Shown here one piece after another: positions 56,901 through 64,000 of a stretch of 64,000 nucleotides of DNA (the first letter of the stretch is position 1; every line of letters starts with the position of its first letter). A program made the translations under genes and the position numbers. This DNA comes from Rhabditophanes sp. KR3021 (taxonomy: Eukaryota > Nematoda > Chromadorea > Rhabditida > Alloionematidae), in NCBI GenBank assembly GCA_963281155.1, contig CAUJLY010000005.1:62001-126000 (forward strand), written 5' to 3'. The notes beneath the pieces were generated by a model. It did not search any database. It was not told where the DNA came from and saw nothing but the letters and a program-made list of their open reading frames with translations.

Positions 56901-59900
56901 ATCTTTTATTTAACTTTTATTGGCCGTACTTATTTGATGGGACAACAGTTCACAACCAAAGTTAACATATAATATTTAGGATAAAAGGTTTACAATAATA
57001 GGTAATAAATACGACACCTGTGGTTTTCCTCATTTTATACTTCTATTGGTTGTATACTTTTTGTTATTTATATTTTGATTGTTGTCTTATTGACATCATT
57101 TTTTTGTGATTAATTCATTGTTTCAGATCAGACATTGTTGTCAAAGGAAAGATCAACGAAAAAGTATTCGACTTTGTTTAATACTATGATCTCATCTTCA
57201 CAATCGCTAGCTGACATTCATTTAGCGGCAGCAGCTGCAGGACCCTCTCCAGTAAGTTTTTATGTTATGTTTGATTTGGTGGTTGTGGATGTTTATTAGT
57301 TTAAAAAAAGAATGTTCAAGCTAGTTTAAGTAGTCAGATGTGTGGTGATTACAACACAATTCATTAACTTGAATCACCAAATTGATGTCTTGATAATGGA
57401 TGGGATGTGTTAGATTTAATAATTTATTTATAATTATAATTTCAGACCTCATTCCACATGGAGAAAGCTTATAATCCTGTCCTGATTGCAGCTGCTAAGA
57501 AGCATAATATGCCTTTTTATTCTTCTTCATCCCATCTCCAACCATCTTCTGTATGTTTGAAAAACAAAGATATGATACACGTATATGTTCCTTTCTACGT
57601 TTCCTTAGGGACTAACTAAATTAACATAAAAAATAACTGCATACTTACTTGTCATTAACATCTTGCGTATGCAGACTCATTTTCCAGTCTTGTATAGTCC
57701 TGCTCAACCATCGCAATTTCTCCCAACAAACAAACTAACAACAATGCATAGGCGGAAAAGTCTTGTTGAAGCTTTTAACAATGCCATCCAATTGCCAGAG
57801 GTAATGCTTCCAACTAATTTCATTTAATATGTCAATTCTAACCCTTTTATATTGTATTCTCAAATTCATTTCGTTTTAGACTTCTCTCAACAGAACATCC
57901 CAACAATCCCGCTCATCATTAGTAAGTTTTACTTTTAAATACAAAAATTTATATAAAAACCTAAAAAGCATAAAAAAGTATATGTAATAAGTATGTAAAA
58001 TAAATTTGCATCAAAACTTCTACCATCTTAACGTGATAATCTTTTCTTTTTTGAATTGTTGTTTGTTTGGTGAAAGACTTAATCTCCGAAATAGTCCCTG
58101 TTTTTTGTATTTGTTTTCACCATAAGTATAATAGATCCCAAAAAGAAGCTCCATCTAGTTGGGGACATTTATGTTTGGGGTAATCTTGATGTTTTGGGGT
58201 GCAGCGATAAACGTTTCCAAACCAATTAAATAGGAGAGGACTTTTTTTATTTGCAATAAGCTTAATTAATCATCCATGTAATGTTGGTTGACTAGTTTAC
58301 CTGTTTTTTGGGGTCTATTACAACAGCAAAAGTAAAAGTAAGATTATATTGTCAAGAAAGACAGCTAACTTACATAACACGAATATTCTAAATTTCACTT
58401 ACCCTACGCGACATCTCATAACCACACTTTTTTTCTCCTGTCCGGGTCTTTTTAGAATTTAGTGGTGTATTTGATTATGTGTGTATATATTTATTATATT
58501 AAAATATTATATACTAACACAAAAACCCAAAACCAGTACCCTCGCTTTTTAATTGAATAAGCGGGCCCTTTAATTTTGATATTTTTATCAGGTCTATTTC
58601 TCCGTCACATCACTAACGTTCCCATATACAAATGATGACGACTAACATATTCCAAATGATCTAAAATAATGTTGAGGTGAACTTTTGCAAAAATTGTACC
58701 ATCTTATAGACTGTTGAGGGTTTTCTTTTGTCTGTTCAACATTCATTTGATTTTTAGTTCATACGCCAATCCTAATTACATTTACATATTTGCATATTGG
58801 TCAGAGGGTGTTTGTGATAACATCTTCTCATTTACTTTCCATTATATCACATACAAATTATTTATGCGAATAAACATACTATTAGATTTACTAAATACTT
58901 TCACATTCAATTTATTAAATCTCTTCCCTTTCTATTCAAAAAAATGATAAACCAAAAGTATAGTCCACAAATTACTGTTATGCTAGAAAGTTCCTCAAAA
59001 CAAACTTTATTTTATTACCCATTAAACTACTTACATCTACTCATCTATTACATCTTATAATTGACGACTAGTTGTAGGAAAAGATTTGATTAACTTACCC
59101 ACAGCTCTGCCACTTCATGCCAATAATTCAACACCATTAAATACCTTTTTGCCCCTTTTTTACCTTTACAGAATCAAGATACTTAATAGCTTTTACTAGT
59201 TTACTTATCCCTTAATTTGTAATTATGATAATTCTTTTGACAAACATTACAATCTTTTCTATTTAAAAGGAGTATTAAAAAAATTACTTACACATACAAT
59301 CATTTGATTTCATTTTTTATATTGTTACTAAATAATATCACCTCATAATCGTTTCTTTAAGACCTTATTGTTAGGAAAAGTGTTATATTTAGACGTTTGA
59401 TCTATTTGACTTTGGTATACTCATACAATCTAATACCAACTCATACAAATACTCGGGGCTGACGTCTCAATAAAGGTAAATGTCAATTCAATTTCATTCA
59501 CCCACCCTCCTTCCCATCTTACTCTCCTTTCATGGCACCATCACACTCACATTCGACTCGTACTTATATTTAAAACGTATTATTATTATTGTTATTATTC
59601 CAGACCTTTTGATCTATATACTCAAAATCAAAAGACAAGCATATTTAGATTTTCTTTTGATTAAGGATAACGTTCATTTATTTTGCAAATACATATCATC
59701 ATGTCCATTCATTCCTCTTATCCCTATCGAAGAAATTCGACAGTCATTCCAAACAGATTCACCTTCCTTAACTATCACAAAACATTTCAAAAACCAAACA
59801 TGAAGATGGATACCTTTTATGAACCACCTAAAGACTACGATGATTCTGATACTAGTCACATTTATGGCATCACCTTTCAAAGTATACCTAAATTAAGTAG

Positions 59901-62900
59901 AACTCAATCTCAGTACTGTGTTCTTAAGAAGACCTCTTCTTTTAGGTATCCGATGTCTTGTCTCATCAAAATAGGGGAACAAGAGGAAGAAAGAGAAGGT
60001 GAAGTTGGTCCAACCAGATTAGTAAGTTTAATAAAGATCATATCTATTTTCACATACACCTTCCTCAATAATCATTTATCCATGCGATTTCAAGTTTATT
60101 TGATTTTGGGTACGATATACGTTGGATGTGTCTTCTTGAGATATCATAAACAAAAAAGAAAAGAAATGCATATGCTTAGGGTGGAATTGATATTAGCTTA
60201 CAGTGTCACTCGTGACGCACCAATCTTTTTTTCATTTTTTAGTCACAATCAAGCTGATGAAGTTTAAAAATACACTATTATCTAAGGCCACACTCGATTT
60301 CCTTTTTCTTTTTTAACCTTGCCTTGTTTGTTTCACCAAAGTATTAGGGAGAGTGCATTAATGTAAAAAGATGTAAAAGGACTATCGATGATAATGGGCA
60401 CATTTTACCTTTTTATGGAAGAAAAAGTGACTAAAAGTAATTTTAAAATATGCATACTCCATTTAACAAATAAAACGTAAACTCACCATGTAGTAATGTT
60501 TTAAGTTTCTCCAACTAAGCATAATCATCCCAAATAATTGAACCTTCCGTTATCTAATGTCAATACCTAATTATTGGATGCCTTAGTTTCAGCCAAAAAT
60601 AACCACTTGTATGTTTCTTTGACAGTCAATTAGAAGCTATTAGTTTTGTAGTAGTTTTGGTAAAATATCTAATTTGGTGATGGCCTCCTACCTACTCTGA
60701 CCACCACTCATTCAGATAAGCCAAATTAAAAAGCAATAAGTGTATGAGCAACAACTCAAAGGTACAATTACATAGACACAAAAAATGTGTACCAACCACA
60801 CAAATATATCTTGTTTCTAGATGTTGTCATGATGAAGGTATTATTTTATTAAAAATAGTTACTTAAATTTCAACAAATTGCCTTTAAACCACCTTTTGTT
60901 GTTGTTTAAAAATTAATTTCAATATATTATTTATTTTACAAAATTAATAATTGAGCACAATTAAATGGATAAATGATCTCTTGACTTTTCAAGTTTCAAT
61001 TTCCTTGCGCGTGTAGATTTTCGAAAATATTTGAAGATAAATACTATTTGGTATGACAAATATTAGATGTTTTGTAAGAATCTTTGGGAAGGATATATCT
61101 TTGTGTCTACTTTCTTTATTAACTTTATTTGAATGTGTTGAAAGTGATTTGTCAATTTCACCAAAAAATTATTATTCACCTGTTGCCGCTGTACTTTTTG
61201 TTACACCTTTGGCTATTAGTTTGGTTACACTTTAGGCTATTATTTGGGACTATTTAGTATGGTTGTTATTTTTGTCCATTTACGTTGACTCTTATTTTTG
61301 ATATACTTTTTATGGTGCTTCTATAGGTGGACTACCAAAATTGCTAAAAGTCAACACCACTAAAGTTTGTCTTTGACTAAAAATTTAAAAATAAACAGCT
61401 TATCTAATAGGTCTCCACTAACAATAAGGTACAGGCCTTTCTAACATTTAAATTCCCCAAACCACAAAATGTAACGACACGTTCATTTTTAGCTCTTTCC
61501 AAACCAATCTTAAGCTGACATCATAAATTGTAATAATACCTTGGCCCAACCTAACTTTTTATAACCTCACCGGTAGGTAATTTATAATGTTCTGTTATTA
61601 TTCAATTATATACTATCTTTTAGATAAACCATATCAGAATCAATGTTACCTATGTCAACATTTGTTTGCTCCTCACATCAACATTTATTAACCTATCACA
61701 TTCCCTCTGAACATCACCCTCATCTTTGCATTTATTTAGATATTTAAATAACTTTTGGACTAGGTAACGGAATAAGTTGACTTGTAGTATATGTTTATAT
61801 CTTCAACTTACATAAAAAGAATTTGATTGAAATCAAAAAGTTCACAAAAAGGTATTATTATTGTTTGAATTGTGACCTTATCAATTCATGTTATATGTAT
61901 ATTCCCTTTTGATTTGGAGCTTTTGGTGTTGGTTGTTTGAACCACTGTGAGAAGGTCGTTTTTTTTGAGTTGGAGGAGATTCTTTTAAAGCTATTAGACT
62001 AAGCCATCTTCTCACACTTTTACCAAAAAGCGTTTCAATACCAATATTTAGTCTATATTCGATTGACGACATTTGGATGATGGTATTTTTAATGGGTCTT
62101 TTCGTTTAACAATACACATCTAACTAAACACAATCATTACCAATTTACCCCCAAAAAGTGTGCCGATCATCTTGTGTTGTCATTAACGTTTTTTATCAAT
62201 ATTAATTAGTACTAATTTAACCGTCACACCCTACTATTTTTTTTCATACAACTATAATTAATGATCCTTTCAAATCAAATAAAAACTTTTCTCAACAACA
62301 TCTATCACTTTATTCTCTTTTATCACAATAACATACATTAGTAGAAATGTTTGTATGGACACATTTAGTATGGAAACATTTAATAAAACCGTTTAGCATG
62401 GAAACACTCGGTATGGAGTGTTGTGTTACTACCAACTACAACATACCTTTGCTTATGCATTTGTGTACATTAAAAAGATAAAATCTGTAAAAAACTTAAT
62501 TCACCCTACATTCCGTAAAAGCCTTTTTCTAAACTTGATACCACAATTCATCTAAAGACACTGCATAAATCCACATAACATCACACTAGATTATATTTGT
62601 CCGGCTTATATTTCAAAGAAAAAGTCATTAAAGACGTTTAAGATATGTAGTAGCTTTACGTACCAAAAAATCACCCCAAACCATTTATTATACTAAATAA
62701 ATTTATTTTTTTTATGTGGCCACTCATTTATATATTCAAACCCATTATATGTTAATTGAATCGCTTTTTATTGAAGCATCACCAAAAACTTCCGCCACCA
62801 ATTGTCTGTACCATTCATTTTGGCGTCCTCGTCCAGGCTTCTACTAGCTTTTCGAGCCAACTTTGTAAAAAAGGAGAGAAGTTGTTTTGGATGGTGGTCC

Positions 62901-64000
62901 ATTAGTTGTCAAAAATCATTATAATCCTATTTTGACCCTCATCATCTGCTCCGCCACAATAAGCTTTTCACCAGATTAAGAGGTATCAAGTGGTGACATT
63001 AAAAATATAATTTTATTATATTTCACTTTAATAAAAGTGGTATCAACCTTTTTTAACTGTCCACTGGTGGCGTCTATTATTTTTTAGTATATTTACATAA
63101 CTGTAAAGTGTAGTATCATCTTTGATTATATAATATAATAAAAATCATAATAAAAAGCCATTTGTTGGTAGGTAAAGAGAGGAAGACGCGATGACTGCGA
63201 GTTTTGTCCTCATCTGTCATTAATAAACGTTCTGATGCATATTTAACTTAAATTTTAAAAGAGATACATTTATTCGTAACAGGATTTTAATCTACCTACA
63301 AACGTCCCCTACATATCCTCTTATCATTTTTCCTTAACATGTGTTAGTTGCATTCCGATATATGTATATACTACTTCAGATTCAGTCATCAACCAATACA
63401 TTTATACCACACACTCCTTTATCTTTGTGGTTTGGTAATAAATAAATCCTGATGATAGATGCAGGAAGTTAGTGTGGCGGGACGGCTTAGGTGTCAGATG
63501 TTGACATTATCTATTACATATACACACACATAACATTCAGACTTCAATTTGTTAAACTAATTTCTGTCCAAATTAATGATCATTTACTTTGATTTAAGGT
63601 CATCAACGAGTCTCCTCCTCTCCAACACAAGCCTTACACACAAACTGTCTTTTTAAACATCAAGAAGTCGGTTACGCCTCCAGATTTGGAAGTATTTAAT
63701 AATAATAACAACTATATTTCTTCTTCCATCATCCACCAAATTCCACCGCCACCACCCTCACCCATCTGTAATAATAAAGGTACCGAAACACCACTCGCCA
63801 ACATGCGCATGCTAAGGAGACGGGTCAATGGGTCCTCTTCGACGAGAGTCAATGTGGGGCGGGATGAGTCTGTGGGAGCTTTGAATAGGATCAAGGTCCA
63901 AGTCACGTCTCCTATTACTATTAACACGGATGAAGAAGGTGGCACTGATGGTGGGTTGTTGAGAAGCCACACAAGAAAGATAAGGGAAAGGAGATCCAGG
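53978..64000 (+). CDS. Long-intron gene for a disordered Ser/Pro-rich protein, partial
   Basis: Six exons fit one frame: 53978-54224, 57127-57251, 57446-57550, 57675-57800, 57880-57921 and 63599-64000 (open at the window edge). The first junction is phase 1, all later ones phase 0, each with good GT-AG sites. The visible 349 residues are low in hydrophobic clusters and rich in Ser, Pro, Asn and Arg: MDGFYHKSSSTLSFGRAPLV, a Tyr run, SSSQSLADIHLAAAAAGPSP, MHRRKSLVEAFNNAIQLPE (an RRxS kinase-site-like motif), PPPPPSP and a basic Arg-rich end. I recognise no domain yet; the folded part may lie beyond 64,000. Introns of 2.9 kb and 5.7 kb contrast sharply with the 40-50-bp introns elsewhere, suggesting a regulated or isoform-rich gene. 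Confidence 0.65.
54225..57126 (+). other. Intron 1 of the long-intron gene
   Basis: This 2.9-kb AT-rich intron runs from gtaagt to tttcag. The open frames inside it (up to about 93 codons) are Tyr/Phe/Leu/Ile-rich and show no domain or splice support. I see no nested gene. Confidence 0.5.
57922..63598 (+). other. 5.7-kb intron of the long-intron gene
   Basis: From gtaagt (57922) to gatttaag (63598). It contains the candidate alternative first exon at 59701-60021, described separately. A minus-strand 63-codon frame (61881-62072) is too weak to call. The rest is AT-rich with scattered A- and T-runs and a short near-repeat near 62,350 (variants of atggaaacatttagtatgg). Nothing else is supported. 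Confidence 0.5.
59701..60021 (+). CDS. Candidate alternative first exon
   Basis: ATG 59701 begins a 107-codon open stretch ending at a perfect phase-0 donor (ACC AGA TTA|gtaagt). The next exon of the host gene, 63599, accepts phase 0, so the two splice in frame. The encoded segment is MSIHSSYPYRRNSTVIPNRF, then YEPPKDYDDSDTSHIYGITF, SQYCVLKKTSSFRYPMSC and an acidic run (EQEEEREGEVGP). The polar, Ser/Tyr-rich composition resembles the main first exon. It may define a shorter isoform from an internal promoter; inclusion as an internal exon or a separate gene is also possible. Confidence 0.5.

Noticed and set aside
61881..62072. Minus-strand 63-codon frame with basic Pro/Ser-rich end inside the 5.7-kb intron
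   Set aside because: Starts with ATG and has protein-like composition, but no homology, splice or signal evidence; one such frame is expected by chance in 5.7 kb.
63712..63972. Minus-strand frame at the right edge
   Set aside because: It is the antisense of the exon at 63599-64000, which has matching splice phase with upstream exons.
1..64000. tRNA, rRNA, CRISPR or transposon sequences
   Set aside because: No B-box-like tRNA core outside coding exons, no rRNA-like blocks, no spaced direct repeats of CRISPR type, and no transposase or reverse-transcriptase motifs were found.

Overview
This is nuclear DNA from a small-genome animal. It is AT-rich, uses the standard genetic code, and has GT-AG introns, most of them only about 40-50 bp. 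Most proteins are housekeeping eukaryotic families, but Smoothened, mitoguardin, an ANKS3-like protein and a VPS13D-like protein point to Metazoa. Compactness, tiny introns and splice-acceptor motifs abutting many start codons suggest a lineage with spliced-leader trans-splicing. A hexactinellid sponge would fit, but that placement is inference and low confidence.

Layout. 0-36 kb is gene-dense: a PAN-domain secreted protein (partial, minus), a VPS13D-like lipid-transfer protein (plus), NDUFV2 and a Smoothened-like receptor with a very large tail (minus, only 157 bp apart), UQCRH (plus), CDT1 (minus), a secreted metallo-beta-lactamase-fold protein (plus), MZT1 (minus) head to head with TBCE (plus), an ANKS3-like protein (minus), PATL1, cytochrome b5 and HSD17B8 (plus), KIN17 and PIN4 (minus, 105 bp apart), then mitoguardin and SURF6 (plus, 142 bp apart). 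36-45 kb is looser, with a small membrane protein, small orphan ORFs, a BTB-BACK protein, METAP1 and a broken TTBK/CK1-type kinase copy. 45-51 kb has SEC16 and a disordered orphan (minus). From 52 kb the style changes: a small secreted orphan, then a plus-strand gene with kilobase introns, two candidate first exons and a last visible exon that runs off the window.

Functional links. Several products act at mitochondria or organelle contacts (VPS13D-like, mitoguardin with a conserved phospho-FFAT core, NDUFV2, UQCRH). MZT1 (microtubule nucleation) and TBCE (tubulin folding) share a 151-bp intergenic region. CDT1 has an E2F-type motif upstream. Same-strand neighbours 100-160 bp apart, each with an acceptor-like motif before the downstream ATG, look like operons. 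The least explained items are the Smoothened tail of about 650 residues, a seven-fold 34-bp array of poly(A) hexamers, and a reading-frame break in the VPS13D-like gene.
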